Numbered from the stretch's first letter, positions 8,221 to 17,925 are shown. The stretch: DNA of 64,000 bases from Hyunsoonleella jejuensis (GCF_900111025.1 NZ_FOFN01000002.1:496001-560000); one strand, 5' to 3'. Numbers and translations are program-made. The notes: generated by a model from the sequence alone, not told the origin.

Positions 8221-9330
8221 ATGCATATTTTACACGTATCAGGAGTAACAAATTGGGGTGGTGGCGAATACCATATCGAGAATTTGTGTACAGAATTAGG
8301 TATTTCAAATCCTGAAATAAAAAACACGGTATTATGCGTTAAAGATTCTCCTTTTGAAGCGCGATTGTCAAATACAAATATTCATTTCACTTCAGCACCG
8401 CTTAAAATAAAAATAGATTTACGCTTTGTACTTAAAATTGGTAGCATCTGTAAATCTGAAAATATCGATCTTATTCATATTCATGACCCAAGCGCACTTC
8501 AACTCACTATAATTGCAGATAAGATCTATAATTTACCACCTTTTGTTTTAAGTAAAAAAACCTCGTTCCCAATAAAGGAGCGTAAAAAAACCCTTTATAA
8601 GTATAATTATTCAAAAATTAGAAACATATTATGCGTTTCAAAGGAAACCGAAAAAGTCGCTAAAAAAGCTATCTCAGACCAAAGTAAAGTGATAACAGTT
8701 TACCACGGCACCAACCTAAAAACCAAAAGCACGGAGACGCCATTTAAACTACGAGAAAAGTATAGTATTGATTACAATAAAACTATTGTTGGCCATATTG
8801 GGAACCATATAAGAGCAAAAAATTTAGAAACGTTTATAAATGTTGCTAACCAAATTGTAAATATTGAAAAACAAACCAATTTTATTTTCATTCAAATAGG
8901 AACATTCAGCGAACGTACCGACGCACTGTTAGAACAAGTAAAACGTTTAAATTTAGAAGCACACGTCCTTTTTTTGGGATATACACCCCAAGCTTCAAAC
9001 TTCATTCCACAATTTGATATCTCATTAATGACCTCTCAAAGTGAGGGATTACCTCAATTTATTTATGAATCTATGTATCATAAAACACCTATTGTGAGTA
9101 CCAATGTTGGTGGCATTCCCGAACTTATAACCCATAAAACCAATGGTTTATTAGCGCCTATGCATGATGCTAAAACATTAAGCGATTATGTATTGAAGCT
9201 CAACAGCTCAGAAACACTAAAAGCTCAATTTATTTCAAAAAGCTATGAGAAACTACTAGAACAATTCACTACTGAAAACATGGCGCAACACACTATAAAA
9301 ATTTACGAATCTGTTTTAAAGAATGGCTAA
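8221..9330 (+). CDS. Glycosyltransferase family 4
   Basis: A 369-residue GT-B enzyme. The N-terminal acceptor domain begins MHILHVSGVTNWGGGEYHIENL, with the Gly-rich donor loop. The C-terminal GT4 domain shows VGHIGNHIRAKNLETFI, VLFLGYTPQ and SQSEGLPQFIYESMYHKTPIVSTNVGGIPELI, the E-x7-E motif and its usual downstream segment. It lies at the end of the surface-glycan cluster and overlaps the next gene by 8 bases. Acceptor and sugar are unknown. Confidence 0.88.
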   Translation: MHILHVSGVTNWGGGEYHIENLCTELGISNPEIKNTVLCVKDSPFEARLSNTNIHFTSAPLKIKIDLRFVLKIGSICKSENIDLIHIHDPSALQLTIIADKIYNLPPFVLSKKTSFPIKERKKTLYKYNYSKIRNILCVSKETEKVAKKAISDQSKVITVYHGTNLKTKSTETPFKLREKYSIDYNKTIVGHIGNHIRAKNLETFINVANQIVNIEKQTNFIFIQIGTFSERTDALLEQVKRLNLEAHVLFLGYTPQASNFIPQFDISLMTSQSEGLPQFIYESMYHKTPIVSTNVGGIPELITHKTNGLLAPMHDAKTLSDYVLKLNSSETLKAQFISKSYEKLLEQFTTENMAQHTIKIYESVLKNG

Positions 9331-9892
9331 TTTACATTTGGAAGTTAAACATGCGGTTAATGCTCTAAAAGCCGGAAATATTATTTTATTTCCTACAGAT
9401 ACGTATTGGAGTTTAGGCTGTGATTCGGGAAATAAAGATGCTCTTGATAAGTTATATAAGCTCAAGCAAAGTAATAGCGAAAGAAACATAACATGCCTTG
9501 TTGCAGATGATAGAATGTTAAATAGATATGTTAACGAAATACCAGCTGCAGCCCAAAGTATTATTGATGTTGTAGATACACCAACTACAATTATTTATGA
9601 TGCACCTAAAACTATAGCTTCAAACTTAATATCTAAAAATAACACGATAGCTATAAGAATTCCAGATGATGAGTTTTGCTATCAACTCTCCCGAAGGTTT
9701 AATGGCGCTATTGCAACTTCAATTGCCCATATTGATGGTGAAACTATCCCAAAATCGTTTAAAGAAATAGTACCCGCTATTTTAAAAGGTGTAGACTATG
9801 TCGTAAATTTGCAAAAAGAAAAAATTTGCACAACATCAGCAGCCATTATCCAGATAACTAATAGCAATGTTGTTAAGGTTTTACGAAAATAA
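9323..9892 (+). CDS. L-threonylcarbamoyladenylate synthase family (Sua5/YciO/YrdC)
   Basis: A 189-residue YrdC-fold protein. Family members make threonylcarbamoyl-AMP from threonine, bicarbonate and ATP for the t6A37 modification of ANN-decoding tRNAs. The hallmark ILFPTDTYWSLGCDSGNKDALDKLYKLKQ covers the nucleotide pocket, and later IAIRIPDDEFCYQL matches the family. There is no C-terminal Sua5 domain, so it is the short TsaC-like form. The next gene is the CCA-adding enzyme, which gives a tRNA-maturation context. An alternative is a YciO-type paralogue of unproven activity. Confidence 0.85.
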   Translation: MANLHLEVKHAVNALKAGNIILFPTDTYWSLGCDSGNKDALDKLYKLKQSNSERNITCLVADDRMLNRYVNEIPAAAQSIIDVVDTPTTIIYDAPKTIASNLISKNNTIAIRIPDDEFCYQLSRRFNGAIATSIAHIDGETIPKSFKEIVPAILKGVDYVVNLQKEKICTTSAAIIQITNSNVVKVLRK

Positions 9893-9954
9893 ATTGCTCT
9901 TTTAATATATAATTCTGTTTTGGAATTTAGAAAATGAGTTTTGGAATTTTATTG

Positions 9955-11373
9955 ATGAATTACAAAGAAGCACTTCAAGGAAATATATTTAAAGTTATCT
10001 CTAAATCTGCTAGCCAACTTAGTTTGGAAAGCTACGTTATTGGAGGTTTTGTACGTGATTTTTTATTAAGCCGTGGTGATGCCAAAGATATTGATGTAGT
10101 CGCTATTGGTAGCGGTATTGAACTAGCGCAAAAGGTGGCAGAAAATTTACCAAACAAACCCAAAGTTCAGGTTTTTAAAACCTATGGTACTGCAATGTTG
10201 CGCTATGATGATATTGAAGTGGAGTTTGTAGGCGCCAGAAAAGAATCGTATTCTGAAGACAGTAGAAATCCAGTTGTTGAAAATGGCTCATTGCAAGACG
10301 ACCAAAACCGTCGCGATTTTACGATAAATGCTTTAGCTTTAAGCCTTTCAGAAGGTAATTATGGTGATTTGCTAGACCCTTTTGATGGCATAAAAGATTT
10401 AGAAAATAAAACTATACGAACCCCTTTAAGCCCTGACATTACTTATAGCGACGACCCACTACGCATGATGCGTGCCATAAGGTTTGCATCACAACTCAAT
10501 TTTAAAATTGAAACACATAGCTTAAAGGCTATAAAACGAAACGCGCATCGCATTAAAATAATTACAAACGAGCGAATTGTTGTAGAGCTTCATAAAATAT
10601 TGGAATGTAAAACACCTTCTATAGGATTTTTGTTGCTTGAAAAAACAGGATTATTAAATTACATTTTGCCCGAACTTACTGCACTTAAAGGTATTGATGA
10701 GATTGAAGGCCAACGCCATAAAGATAACTTCTACCATACCTTAGAAGTTGTTGATAATATTGCGAAACACACCGATAATTTATGGTTGCGTTGGGCTGCA
10801 TTACTTCATGATATTGGTAAAGCTCCCACAAAGCGTTTTAGTAAAAAAGTAGGCTGGACCTTCCACGGGCACGAATTTGAAGGCTCTAAAATGGTGTATC
10901 GCCTATTCAAACGTTTAAAAATGCCTTTGAATGATAAGATGAAGTTTGTACAAAAACTGGTGTTGATGAGCTCCCGCCCTATTGTTTTGGCTCAAGATAT
11001 TGTTACAGATTCTGCTGTGAGACGATTAGTATTTGATGCTGGAGATTATGTAGATGATTTAATGACGCTATGTGAAGCAGATATTACGACCAAAAACCCA
11101 AAGAAATTCAATAAATACCATAATAATTTCAAAATTGTACGTGAAAAAATTATTGAAGTTGAAGAACGTGATCATGTTCGTAATTTTCAGCCTCCAGTTT
11201 CTGGAGAAGAAATTATGGCAACCTTCAATCTAAAACCATCACGAGAAATTGGCGTGATTAAAGAAGCTATTAAAGAAGCTATTTTGGAAGGTGACATACC
11301 AAACGAACACGAGGCGGCTTATCGATTAATGTTGAAAAAAGGTGAAGAACTAGGTTTAAAAGTAATGGACTAA
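9955..11373 (+). CDS. CCA tRNA nucleotidyltransferase with HD domain
   Basis: A 472-residue class II nucleotidyltransferase that builds or repairs the 3' CCA end of tRNA. The head has [25 protein letters not shown], with the GG-x-VRD loop and catalytic Asp pair (DID). [12 protein letters not shown] and [15 protein letters not shown] are the neck and base-recognition helices. A C-terminal HD phosphohydrolase domain includes [11 protein letters not shown] and HEFEGSKM. The ATG at 9955 (MNYKEAL) was chosen over 9934 because homologues start there. Its stop and the next start share a base (TAATG). Confidence 0.92.
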   Translation: MNYKEALQGNIFKVISKSASQLSLESYVIGGFVRDFLLSRGDAKDIDVVAIGSGIELAQKVAENLPNKPKVQVFKTYGTAMLRYDDIEVEFVGARKESYSEDSRNPVVENGSLQDDQNRRDFTINALALSLSEGNYGDLLDPFDGIKDLENKTIRTPLSPDITYSDDPLRMMRAIRFASQLNFKIETHSLKAIKRNAHRIKIITNERIVVELHKILECKTPSIGFLLLEKTGLLNYILPELTALKGIDEIEGQRHKDNFYHTLEVVDNIAKHTDNLWLRWAALLHDIGKAPTKRFSKKVGWTFHGHEFEGSKMVYRLFKRLKMPLNDKMKFVQKLVLMSSRPIVLAQDIVTDSAVRRLVFDAGDYVDDLMTLCEADITTKNPKKFNKYHNNFKIVREKIIEVEERDHVRNFQPPVSGEEIMATFNLKPSREIGVIKEAIKEAILEGDIPNEHEAAYRLMLKKGEELGLKVMD

Positions 11374-11840
11374 TGCTAAAGCTAGTAAGAACAGATGCTA
11401 AACACCCCGATTTTGAGAATTTGGTATCGCAACTGAACAGCTATTTAAAGATTATTGATGGTAATGACCATGAGTTTTACATGCAATATAACGGTATTGC
11501 AATTTTAAAACATGTTATTGTTGCTTACTTAAATGGTACTGCTGTAGGGTGTGGCGCTTTTAAAGTATTTGATGTAAATAGAGTTGAAATAAAACGGATG
11601 TACACTGTACCTGAGTTTAGAGGGCAACAAATTGCAAGCCAAATATTAATAGAGTTGGAAACTTGGGCAAGCGAATTAGGATATACGGTTATTGTTTTAG
11701 AGACTGGAAAACAACAAACGGCAGCGGTAAACTTTTACAAGAAAAACAATTACAACGTCGCAGAAAATTTTGGCCCATATAAAAATGTAGATAACAGTAT
11801 TTGCTTTGAAAAAAAATTAAGCTATGAAGAAAAAAGATAA
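11373..11840 (+). CDS. GNAT family N-acetyltransferase
   Basis: A 155-residue acetyltransferase of unknown substrate. The acetyl-CoA site is VEIKRMYTVPEFRGQQIASQILIELE, with the R/Q-x-x-G-x-A loop (RGQQIA). It is followed by GYTVIVLETGKQQTAAVNFYKKNNY, typical GNAT beta4-alpha3 and beta6 elements. It starts on the last base of the CCA transferase gene and overlaps the heme A synthase start by 17 bases, so the three are translationally coupled. Confidence 0.85.
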   Translation: MLKLVRTDAKHPDFENLVSQLNSYLKIIDGNDHEFYMQYNGIAILKHVIVAYLNGTAVGCGAFKVFDVNRVEIKRMYTVPEFRGQQIASQILIELETWASELGYTVIVLETGKQQTAAVNFYKKNNYNVAENFGPYKNVDNSICFEKKLSYEEKR

Positions 11841-12843
11841 CAAACGTGTTGTTTATTGGCTATTAACTGGATGTGCACTTATATTTATTATGGTAATTGT
11901 AGGTGGCATCACAAGGTTAACCCATTCGGGTTTATCAATTTCAAATTATAAACTTATTTCTGGAACTATTCCACCTATGAATGAGGTGGAATGGCAAGAA
12001 GCTTTTGACTTATATAAGCAATACCCAGAATATCAAAAATTAAACTATCACTTTACGATAGAGGATTTTAAAGATATTTATTTTTGGGAGTGGCTACATC
12101 GTGTTCTAGGACGCTTAATTGGTATTGTTTTTATAATCCCATTTCTATATTTTCTAATTACAAAACAGCTTACAAAACCAACCATAAAAAAATCCATCAT
12201 TCTTTTATTTATGGGAGGCTTCCAAGGGTTTTTAGGTTGGTATATGGTAAAAAGTGGTTTGGTAGATAGACCAGACGTTAGTCATTATAGGCTAGCTGCC
12301 CATTTAACCACTGCGTTTTTAACTTTTGCCTATACCTTCTGGGTGGCGTTAGATTTATTATTCCCAAAAAGGAAAGCCATCGAAAAAGGATTTAGAAATT
12401 TAGTGCGTTTTAGTTTAATAGTACTGATTATTCAAATAATTTACGGGGCTTTTGTAGCTGGTCTCGATGCTGGTTGGATACACAACCATTGGCCAATGAT
12501 GAGCGAGGGTAAGTTCATGCACGAAACGGTTTATATTGAGCAAACACCATTATATAAAAACTTTATTGAAGGTAAAAGTGGAGTGCAATTTGTACATAGA
12601 ATATTAGCATACATTGTAGTTGTTTTAATTATAGTTATTTGGAGAAAAAGTAAACAATTGATACTATCTAAATACCAACTAGCAGGTATTTCATCAATAC
12701 TTATTATGGTTGGTATTCAATTTCTTCTAGGAGTTTTTACCATCTTACTGCAAGTACCCGTTTGGTTAGGAGTAGCACATCAAGTTGGCGCCTTTTTATT
12801 GCTGTCGGCTATGGTATTTACATTACATAGGTTTAGCAGATAG
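11824..12843 (+). CDS. ctaA: Heme A synthase (COX15/CtaA family)
   Basis: A 339-residue inner-membrane protein with about eight transmembrane helices that oxidises the C8 methyl of heme O to give heme A for cytochrome oxidases. The signature is the first helix plus periplasmic turn (VIVGGITRLTHSGLSI), the following EWLHRVLGRLIGIVF with a heme-ligand His, and HLTTAF. The second half repeats the pattern with FVHRILAYIVVVLI and GVAHQVGAFLLLSAMVFTLH. It ends in a bidirectional terminator (12884-12915). Partner genes such as ctaB are not in this window. Confidence 0.92.
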   Translation: MKKKDNKRVVYWLLTGCALIFIMVIVGGITRLTHSGLSISNYKLISGTIPPMNEVEWQEAFDLYKQYPEYQKLNYHFTIEDFKDIYFWEWLHRVLGRLIGIVFIIPFLYFLITKQLTKPTIKKSIILLFMGGFQGFLGWYMVKSGLVDRPDVSHYRLAAHLTTAFLTFAYTFWVALDLLFPKRKAIEKGFRNLVRFSLIVLIIQIIYGAFVAGLDAGWIHNHWPMMSEGKFMHETVYIEQTPLYKNFIEGKSGVQFVHRILAYIVVVLIIVIWRKSKQLILSKYQLAGISSILIMVGIQFLLGVFTILLQVPVWLGVAHQVGAFLLLSAMVFTLHRFSR

Positions 12844-12883
12844 AATTTCACATTAAAAGGAAAGATATTAAAATTATGCCCAT

Positions 12884-12915
12884 AAAAAAACCACTCTTTA
12901 AAGAGTGGTTTTTTT
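12884..12915. terminator. Bidirectional terminator between ctaA and rpsT
   Basis: A perfect palindrome: seven A, CCACTCTTT and its complement, seven T. It is placed between convergent genes and has a T tract on both strands, so it can serve both. Confidence 0.9.
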
Positions 12916-12941
12916 ATATTATATAACTATTTGGATATCTA

Positions 12942-13193
12942 CTAAAGCGCAGCAATATGTTTTGCCAAACCCGATTTTAAGTTAGACGCTTTATTAGCAT
13001 GAATTATATTTTTCTTTGCCAACTTGTCTAACATAGAAACAACTGAAGGAAACATTGCTTCTGCTTCTTTCTTATCTGTTAGTTCACGCAACTTTTTAAT
13101 TGCACTACGCGTTGTTTTATGTTGATATTTATTCAACACACGCTTAGACTCGTTACTTCTTATTCTTTTTAAAGCTGACTTATGATTTGCCAT
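12942..13193 (-). CDS. rpsT: 30S ribosomal protein S20
   Basis: An 83-residue, Lys/Arg-rich helical protein that binds 16S rRNA early in 30S assembly. It begins [26 protein letters not shown] and continues with [19 protein letters not shown] and [18 protein letters not shown], the typical S20 pattern (the KSAxKRIRxNEK and NKAxRxKSRL blocks). It follows tRNA-Glu by 26 bases on the same strand and is probably co-transcribed with it. Confidence 0.95.
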   Translation of the reverse strand: MANHKSALKRIRSNESKRVLNKYQHKTTRSAIKKLRELTDKKEAEAMFPSVVSMLDKLAKKNIIHANKASNLKSGLAKHIAAL

Positions 13194-13219
13194 TTTGTTT
13201 TTTTCTTATTTAAAAATTG

Positions 13220-13291
13220 TAGCCCGTAGGGGAATCGAACCCCTCTTACCAGGATGAAAACCTGGCGTCCTAGCCGATAGACGAACGGGCC
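13220..13291 (-). tRNA. tRNA-Glu (anticodon TTC)
   Basis: A 72-nt cloverleaf on the minus strand. The acceptor stem is GGCCCGT with ACGGGCT (G-U first pair), discriminator A, the anticodon arm CCAGG-TTTTCAT-CCTGG has anticodon TTC, and the T arm contains GGTTCGATTCC. CCA is not encoded, in keeping with the CCA-adding enzyme nearby. Confidence 0.95.
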
Positions 13292-13341
13292 ATTTGGTAA
13301 ATTTCTATTTAAATGAACCTACAACGTTTCCATTGCGGATG

Positions 13342-13371
13342 CAAAAATACAACTATTTTTAAATGTTGCAA
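13342..13371 (-). promoter_or_regulatory. Promoter of tRNA-Glu and rpsT
   Basis: Minus strand: TTG (13369-13371), a 19-base spacer, then TATTTTTG (13342-13349), an exact -33/-7 pair for Bacteroidota. It lies 50 bases upstream of the tRNA 5' end. Confidence 0.7.
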
Positions 13372-13405
13372 CAGTAGATGAAACTTTTTTAAAATTTTTT
13401 TTTAT

Positions 13406-14884
13406 CTAATATGCTTTTGCAAATAAAACACGTCTGTTTGATGGTTTTCCAGAATACACACACACCCCCTCTTCTTCCTTCGCATCCAAAGGTATACAAC
13501 GGATTGTAGCCTTGGTGATCTCTTTTATTTTGTCTTCAGTTTCAGTCGTGCCATCCCAATGCGCAGAGATAAACCCTCCTTTTGATTCTAGTGCTTTTTT
13601 GAATTCATCAAAAGTATCTACAGGTGTAATATGCTCGTTCCTAAAATTTAAAGCTTTTGTAAATAATGCTCCTTGAATTTCTTCAAGTAAATCCTCAATA
13701 ACAACACTAACCCTATCAAGAATAACAGTTTGTTTAGTTAAAGTGTCCCTTCTAGCCACTTCCACCGTTTCATTTTCTAAATCTTTAGGCCCAATAGCTA
13801 TTCTCACAGGTACACCTTGTAATTCATGTTGCGCAAATTTTGCTCCTGGGCGCAAGGTATCGCGTTTATCGAACTTAACTGAAATATTTCTATCTCTTAA
13901 ATCACCTATAATATCTTCAGCAACCTTACTAATGGCATTAAATTGTTCTTCGTTTTTATAAATAGGTACAATAACCACTTGGTATGGTGCCAAATTTGGT
14001 GGCAATACTAAACCATTATCGTCACTATGCGTCATAATTAAAGCTCCCATTAAACGCGTAGAAACACCCCATGAGGTTGCCCAAACATAATCTTGTTTCC
14101 CTTCTTTATTGGCAAACTTCACATCAAATGCTTTTGCAAAATTCTGACCTAAGAAATGTGAAGTCCCTGCTTGCAGTGCCTTTCCATCTTGCATTAAGGC
14201 TTCAATACAATAGGTATCCTCTGCCCCAGCAAAGCGCTCACTTTCAGATTTCACACCTTGTATAACAGGAATAGCCATAAAATTTTCAACAAACTCAGCA
14301 TATACGCCATTCATTAATTTTGTTTCTTCAATAGCTTCTGCTTTTGTTTCGTGAGCTGTATGCCCCTCTTGCCACAAGAACTCGGCAGTGCGCAAAAACA
14401 ATCGCGTACGCATTTCCCATCGCACCACATTTGCCCATTGGTTTATCAATAATGGCAAATCTCTATAAGATTGTATCCAATTCCTATATGTATTCCAAAT
14501 TATAGCTTCGCTTGTAGGCCTTACAACCAACTCTTCTTCGAGTTTAGCTTCAGGATCTACCCTTAATTTTCCTTTGTTATTAGGATCGGATTGTAATCTA
14601 TAATGTGTAACAACAGCACATTCCTTCGCAAAACCTTCAGCATTTTTTTCTTCAGCCTCAAACAAACTTTTGGGCACAAAAAGTGGAAAATATGCATTCT
14701 GATGTCCAGTTTCCTTAAACATCCTATCCAATTCTGCTTGCATTTTTTCCCAAATAGCGTACCCATAGGGCTTAATAACCATACAACCTCTTACAGCGGA
14801 ATTCTCAGCTAAATCAGCCTTTACCACTAATTCGTTATACCATTTTGAGTAATCTTCTGCCCTACTTGTTAATTTTTTGCTCAT
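13406..14884 (-). CDS. proS: Prolyl-tRNA synthetase, archaeal/eukaryotic type
   Basis: A 492-residue class II aminoacyl-tRNA synthetase that charges tRNA-Pro. It starts [20 protein letters not shown], and has [52 protein letters not shown] and [23 protein letters not shown] (motif 2). The anticodon-binding domain follows ([12 protein letters not shown]). Its length and missing insertion domain show the archaeal/eukaryotic type rather than the long E. coli type with editing domain. The C-terminus ends with Cys residues and a Tyr (VLFAKAY). The start at 14884 was chosen over 14902 by homology. Confidence 0.93.
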   Translation of the reverse strand: MSKKLTSRAEDYSKWYNELVVKADLAENSAVRGCMVIKPYGYAIWEKMQAELDRMFKETGHQNAYFPLFVPKSLFEAEEKNAEGFAKECAVVTHYRLQSDPNNKGKLRVDPEAKLEEELVVRPTSEAIIWNTYRNWIQSYRDLPLLINQWANVVRWEMRTRLFLRTAEFLWQEGHTAHETKAEAIEETKLMNGVYAEFVENFMAIPVIQGVKSESERFAGAEDTYCIEALMQDGKALQAGTSHFLGQNFAKAFDVKFANKEGKQDYVWATSWGVSTRLMGALIMTHSDDNGLVLPPNLAPYQVVIVPIYKNEEQFNAISKVAEDIIGDLRDRNISVKFDKRDTLRPGAKFAQHELQGVPVRIAIGPKDLENETVEVARRDTLTKQTVILDRVSVVIEDLLEEIQGALFTKALNFRNEHITPVDTFDEFKKALESKGGFISAHWDGTTETEDKIKEITKATIRCIPLDAKEEEGVCVYSGKPSNRRVLFAKAY

Positions 14885-14947
14885 ATCGCTTTTTTGGCAC
14901 AAATATTGTGATTATGTTAAATAAAAAAATAGTAGCGCAAAACTAAC

Positions 14948-14955
14948 TATTTTTG
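14948..14955 (+). promoter_or_regulatory. -7 element of the Trp-rich lipoprotein gene
   Basis: TATTTTTG, an exact TAnnTTTG match, lies 28 bases before the ATG at 14984. No clear -33 element was found. Confidence 0.4.
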
Positions 14956-14983
14956 TTTTGTTCAACAATTAAATTAAAGAGAT

Positions 14984-16210
14984 ATGCAAATTAATCACTA
15001 CTTAAAATCGAAAATGCAATTCGCAGCAATCCTAGGATTGTTATTCGGGTTAGCATCATGCGGTTCCTACCAATACGTAGGTGTTGACAATGATGGTATT
15101 TACGGAGGAGCCAACGATAATAAGCAAGATGAAGTTAAAGTTGTTGATGGCACAATAAATACTCCTGGTAATAATGATTATTACGAGAATTATTTTAAGA
15201 ATAAAGCGCAGGAATATGAGATAGCTACCGATAATGGTGCAATATTTACAGATATTGACGGATACAGTAGCGAACAGAACCTTGCAATTAATGATACTAT
15301 TTATAACGATTACCAAGGTAATGCTGGTTGGGGGCAAACCAATAGCAATGTGGTAATTAATTTTCACGACAACGGTTGGAACAACTGGGGATGGGATCCT
15401 TGGCTGAATGCTGGCTTTGGCTGGGGCGGAGGCTTCGGTTGGGGCTGGAACAACTGGGGCTGGAATAGATGGAACCGCTGGGGCCCTGGTTGGGGCTGGA
15501 ACAACTGGGGTTGGAATGCTGGCTGGGGCTGGGGCGGAGGCTTCGGTTGGGGTGGTGGCTTCGGTTGGGGCTGGAACAATTGGCACCCTTCCCTATACTA
15601 CGGCAATGGCTTCTATCCAAGAAACAGGTTTGGCAATAGGTTAGCTTTTAGCAATACAAGAAGAGGAAGTACTGCATTATTTGGAAGAAACTCTACTAGC
15701 AATTCACTACGAAGAAGTAGTGTTGCAAGCAACAGACGTTTGTCTTCAAGTAATAGAAACAGTACTACTGCAAGAAGATACAACAGCACCTCTAGAAGAA
15801 CAAGTGTTGCGCGCAGCAACAGCTCATCTTCTAGATATAGCACAACAAGGCGTAATAGTGTTGCTAGAACTAATGGTACTTCTAGCAGAGTGAGTCGTTC
15901 AAACTCACCTACATCAATTAATAGAAATTCTACAGTGAGAAGAAGCAGCTCTAGACAGCCATCTTATTCTCCAAATAGGTCGTCATCATCTAACATCAGA
16001 TACTCTACACCCATAAGGAGAAACTCTTCTTCTACAACCTCTAGAAGTAGTAATTCTAATTACAATAGAAACTCTTCAAGCACAAGTAGGAGCGGTTCGT
16101 ATTCAAGGTCCTCTTCACCTTCAAGAAGTTCTGGATCTGTTTCAAGATCATCAGGGAGCTCTAGAAGTTCTGGAAGTTCAAGAAGTTCTAGTGGCGGCAG
16201 AAGACGTTAA
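14984..16210 (+). CDS. Low-complexity lipoprotein: Trp/Gly/Asn-rich then Ser/Arg-rich
   Basis: A 408-residue exported lipoprotein. A signal peptide ends in a lipobox LASC, so Cys26 is the lipidated residue. Residues 27-130 are an acidic, Asn-rich region. Residues 131-200 are almost entirely Gly, Trp and Asn, with 21 Trp in 70 residues in repeats of the type GWNNWGW and GGGFGWG. From about 225 to the end it is Ser, Arg, Asn and Thr-rich, with short SxR/RSS repeats, strongly basic. I recognise no enzymatic domain. A structural or surface role is possible. The gene lies between proS and a FadL-type porin gene. Frames on the opposite strand in this GC-richer region are compositional shadows. Confidence 0.75.
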   Translation: MQINHYLKSKMQFAAILGLLFGLASCGSYQYVGVDNDGIYGGANDNKQDEVKVVDGTINTPGNNDYYENYFKNKAQEYEIATDNGAIFTDIDGYSSEQNLAINDTIYNDYQGNAGWGQTNSNVVINFHDNGWNNWGWDPWLNAGFGWGGGFGWGWNNWGWNRWNRWGPGWGWNNWGWNAGWGWGGGFGWGGGFGWGWNNWHPSLYYGNGFYPRNRFGNRLAFSNTRRGSTALFGRNSTSNSLRRSSVASNRRLSSSNRNSTTARRYNSTSRRTSVARSNSSSSRYSTTRRNSVARTNGTSSRVSRSNSPTSINRNSTVRRSSSRQPSYSPNRSSSSNIRYSTPIRRNSSSTTSRSSNSNYNRNSSSTSRSGSYSRSSSPSRSSGSVSRSSGSSRSSGSSRSSSGGRRR

Positions 16211-16249
16211 TAACAAATCATTAAAAATTAAATACAAGTATGACCTTAG

Positions 16250-16299
16250 ATATTTAAAATAATCACCACGCTATTTATAGTATTGATTATTTTAAATAT
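16250..16299. repeat. Perfect 16-bp AT-only inverted repeat before the FadL-type gene
   Basis: Arms 16250-16265 and 16284-16299 are exact reverse complements, separated by 18 bases that hold a smaller CTAT/ATAG dyad. No T tract follows the right arm directly, which argues against a simple terminator. The right arm lies between the -33 and -7 elements of the next promoter. Confidence 0.6.
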
Positions 16300-16314
16300 T
16301 CTGGGTTATTTTTG
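16283..16314 (+). promoter_or_regulatory. Promoter of the FadL-type porin gene
   Basis: TTG (16283-16285), 21-base spacer, TATTTTTG (16307-16314). Both elements match the Bacteroidota consensus. The start codon is 26 bases downstream. Confidence 0.55.
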
Positions 16315-16340
16315 CCCATAAATAACAAAAAATTAAACAT

Positions 16341-17864
16341 ATGAAAAAGCTCCAATTATTATGCATAGGCTTGTTATCTGTTTCCACAATTTACGGTCAA
16401 GATATTAGTGATGCTTTACGATATTCTCAAGACAATATTCAAGGAACTGCTCGTTTTAGAGCGCTAAGTGGTGCTTTTGGTGCACTTGGTGGAGATATGA
16501 GTGCCGTAAGTATTAATCCTGCAAGTTCTGCGGTGTTTAGCCAAAGTCATGCATCGTTTTCTTTAGCGAATGCCGAATTAAATAACAATACACAATATTT
16601 TAATGGCACTGGTAGTGTTAACGATTCTAATTTCGATTTAACGCAAGGTGGAGCATCTTTCGTTTTTAAAAACACAAGTAACTCTCCTTGGAAAAAATTT
16701 ACTATTGGTGTAGCCTTCGATAGAACTAATAACCATGATGATAATTGGTTTGCTGTAGGTACAAATACTAATAGTAATAATTTTAATAACACCATCGGAA
16801 GCTATTTCTTTGATTATGCTAACGGACTTCGTTTAGACGAAATCTCAGCATTTCCAAATGAAACTTTAGATGACGCATACGTTAATATAGGAAACGATTT
16901 GGGTTTTGCACACCAACAAGGTTTCTTAGGCTACGAATCTTTTATTTTAGAACCAGAAGTTGATGCCGATGACAATACGAGCTATCTATTAAATGTTGCA
17001 GAAGGTAATTTTAATCATGATTACACGTATTTATCAACAGGATATAACGGTAAAATCGCAGTTAATCTTGCTGCACAATACGGTGACGACCTATTTTTAG
17101 GAGTTAATTTAAACTCACATTTTATAGATTACGACCGCTCTACCCTGCTTTTTGAAGATAATAATAACGTAGGCTCGATAATTACTGATGTTGAGTTTGA
17201 AAACAATTTGTCTACAAGAGGTTCAGGGTTTTCATTTCAATTAGGTGGGATTTTAAAATTAACTAACGAGTTTAGAGTTGGATTAACCTATGATTCTCCT
17301 ACTTGGTACACCATTGAAGAAGAAACTACACAATTTTTAGGTACTGCTGGAGATGATGGCTCTCCATTTAACGTTAATATCAACCCTCAAGTTACCAACA
17401 TATACCCATCGTACAGATTACAAACACCTGCAAGATTTACAGGAAGTGCTGCGTACGTTTTCGGACAAAAAGGATTAATCAGTTTTGATTATTCAACTAA
17501 AAACTATGGGGCTACTAAGTTTAGACCAGAAAATGATTTTACTGGTTTGAATGCAGATGTTAGCGACGTACTCACCACTGCTGCAACATACCGATTAGGA
17601 GGTGAATACAAGCATAAACAATTTAGTTTTAGAGGCGGATATAGATTTGAAGAAAGCCCCTATGTTGATGGTGTTACGGTTGGAGATCTAAACGGTTTTT
17701 CTTTAGGTATTGGTTATAACTTTGGAAATACCAGATTAGATATTACCTACGATAAATGGGAAAGAACAGACCAAACACCTTTGTACAATATTGGTTTGAT
17801 AGATGCTGCAACTATTAATAGAGAAAACTCTAATATTACCTTAACCTTAGGATTCAATATTTAA
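16341..17864 (+). CDS. OmpP1/FadL-family outer membrane protein
   Basis: A 507-residue outer membrane beta-barrel of the FadL/OmpP1/TodX group, which moves hydrophobic compounds such as long-chain fatty acids across the outer membrane. A signal peptide (MKKLQLLCIGLLSVSTIYGQ) precedes DISDALRYSQDNIQGTARFRALSGAFGALGGDMSAVSINPASSAVFS. The N-P-A box and GGD segment are the family's N-terminal plug region. Alternating hydrophobic strands run to the C-terminus, which ends in ITLTLGFNI, a typical last strand. Substrate is unknown. The label hemin receptor used for some relatives is not supported by anything I see here. Confidence 0.85.
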   Translation: MKKLQLLCIGLLSVSTIYGQDISDALRYSQDNIQGTARFRALSGAFGALGGDMSAVSINPASSAVFSQSHASFSLANAELNNNTQYFNGTGSVNDSNFDLTQGGASFVFKNTSNSPWKKFTIGVAFDRTNNHDDNWFAVGTNTNSNNFNNTIGSYFFDYANGLRLDEISAFPNETLDDAYVNIGNDLGFAHQQGFLGYESFILEPEVDADDNTSYLLNVAEGNFNHDYTYLSTGYNGKIAVNLAAQYGDDLFLGVNLNSHFIDYDRSTLLFEDNNNVGSIITDVEFENNLSTRGSGFSFQLGGILKLTNEFRVGLTYDSPTWYTIEEETTQFLGTAGDDGSPFNVNINPQVTNIYPSYRLQTPARFTGSAAYVFGQKGLISFDYSTKNYGATKFRPENDFTGLNADVSDVLTTAATYRLGGEYKHKQFSFRGGYRFEESPYVDGVTVGDLNGFSLGIGYNFGNTRLDITYDKWERTDQTPLYNIGLIDAATINRENSNITLTLGFNI

Positions 17865-17886
17865 ATTCAAAAACAATATAAACCAC

Positions 17887-17925
17887 AAAAGCTTGAGTTC
17901 TTAAACTAAGAATTCAAGCTTTTTT
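17887..17925 (+). terminator. Terminator after the FadL-type gene
   Basis: Arms of 17 bp (17887-17903 and about 17907-17923, one G-T pair) around a 3-base loop AAC, running into T residues. Confidence 0.75.

Noticed and set aside
1395-9330. Horizontally acquired glycan island
   Set aside because: Base composition and codon style look like the flanks, and no integrase, tRNA or direct repeats bound it; surface-glycan genes vary among strains, but nothing here shows transfer.
15056-15620. Long minus-strand open frames rich in Pro and Ala opposite the Trp-rich gene
   Set aside because: They mirror the GGN/TGG-rich coding repeats of the plus-strand lipoprotein, have no start context and resemble no family.
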